Positions 63,699-64,000 of a stretch of DNA of 64,000 nucleotides are shown here, piece after piece. The DNA lies in contig OZ251577.1 of NCBI GenBank assembly GCA_965243805.1, positions 2,666,001-2,730,000 on the forward strand, in the 5' to 3' direction. This DNA comes from CATQHQ01 sp965243805 (GTDB taxonomy: Bacteria > Gemmatimonadota > Gemmatimonadetes > Longimicrobiales > Gaopeijiaceae). The notes under the pieces were generated by a model that made no database searches, was not told where the DNA came from, and was given only the letters and a program-made list of their open reading frames with translations. How positions within the stretch are numbered: the stretch's first letter is position 1; each line of letters starts with the position of its first letter. The translations under genes were made by a program, and so were the position numbers.

Positions 63699-64000
63699 GC
63701 GTTGCGATCTACGTGGAGGGCGGTGGCGACTCGAAACAGCTGAGGACCGATTGCCGCAAGGGATTCCGCAAGTTCTTTGAGAATGTCGAGAATGCGGGAT
63801 TAGAGGGCCGGATGCCCAGAATCATCGCTTGTGGCTCCAGAAACAATGCCTTCAGCCAGTTTCAGACGAGGTTGACGAAAGCCGCCGACAAGAACGCGAT
63901 ACTGTTGCTGGTCGACAGCGAAGGGCCGATCCCTCAGGCAGCCAAGCCCTGGTCTCACCTGGAGAAGCGAGACCACTGGAAGTGCCCGCCTGGGGCTGGC
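63695..64000 (+). CDS. DUF4276/TOPRIM-like protein, 3' part cut by the window end
   Basis: 102 codons are visible from the GTG. The start VSVAIYVEGGGDSKQLR has the VEG-D pattern of DUF4276 proteins, which are TOPRIM-like putative nucleases, and LLLVDSEGP gives the second acidic motif. It is coupled to the ATPase by GTGA. The rest of the gene lies beyond the window. Confidence 0.8.
   Translation, partial: MSVAIYVEGGGDSKQLRTDCRKGFRKFFENVENAGLEGRMPRIIACGSRNNAFSQFQTRLTKAADKNAILLLVDSEGPIPQAAKPWSHLEKRDHWKCPPGAG

Overview
The window is about two-thirds G+C, densely coded, and looks like a chromosomal piece of a Gram-negative bacterium, most probably a member of the Gemmatimonadota. This is an inference from gene content: a six-bladed beta-propeller protein with the GxPGxGPGE signature, a SusC/SusD pair and a second TonB receptor with a carboxypeptidase-like plug domain, paired M16 peptidases, a GldA/GldG-type ABC cluster, a Tat-exported GMC oxidoreductase module and a long zinc-free S14 protein. 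No rRNA, tRNA, CRISPR array or transposase was seen.

Layout. 0.2-9.8 kb: propeller plus ABC exporter, an ECF-type sigma factor, a NUDIX/M16/M16/TPR operon and an aminotransferase. 9.8-23.2 kb: a defence-like island on the minus strand (McrBC, a SAM methyltransferase, a HEPN/MNT toxin-antitoxin pair, and a four-gene operon of a PAPS-reductase-like protein, a GHKL ATPase and two unknown proteins), interrupted by a plus-strand block at 15.9-18.0 kb (membrane protein, OsmC-like protein, broken D-amino-acid oxidase). 23.2-24.2 kb: three tandem short-peptide genes with long C tracts just after the start codon. 24.3-28.6 kb: housekeeping genes (AhcY, Rex, an exonuclease, S14, a methyltransferase). 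28.6-43.6 kb: TonB receptor, ABC/GldG, a split DUF4340 gene, GMC oxidoreductase module, SusD/SusC. 43.8-54.5 kb: four PLP-enzyme or amino-acid related units, an Rpn remnant, a glutaminyl cyclase, a dispersed fourth peptide copy, a RidA-like lipoprotein, a thioredoxin-fold gene, a DAACS symporter and an M81 peptidase. 54.5-59.5 kb: a four-gene envelope operon resembling a MotA/MotB-type motor with long coiled coils. 59.9-64 kb: fatty acid desaturase, PLP decarboxylase, and an AAA ATPase followed by a DUF4276/TOPRIM-like gene cut by the window edge.

Three observations stand out. (1) Two unrelated redox genes (OsmC-like at 16503, thioredoxin-fold at 51076) each carry an in-frame TGA exactly where the family has its active-site cysteine. 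Each TGA is followed 22-25 nt later by a perfect 6-bp stem with a 5-nt loop, the geometry of a bacterial SECIS element, so selenocysteine use is the best reading. (2) A family of four short peptides shares a promoter, a ribosome binding site, a 16-22 nt C tract directly after the ATG, a lasso-leader-like motif (W-x2-P-x-L-x3-G) and a conserved cysteine-containing tail. The C tract sets the reading frame, which suggests phase variation. (3) The divergent PAPS-reductase-like gene heading an uncharacterised four-gene operon has its own 19-nt C tract near its start, so both divergent units may be switchable. This region (18.0-24.2 kb) is my candidate for an undescribed system.
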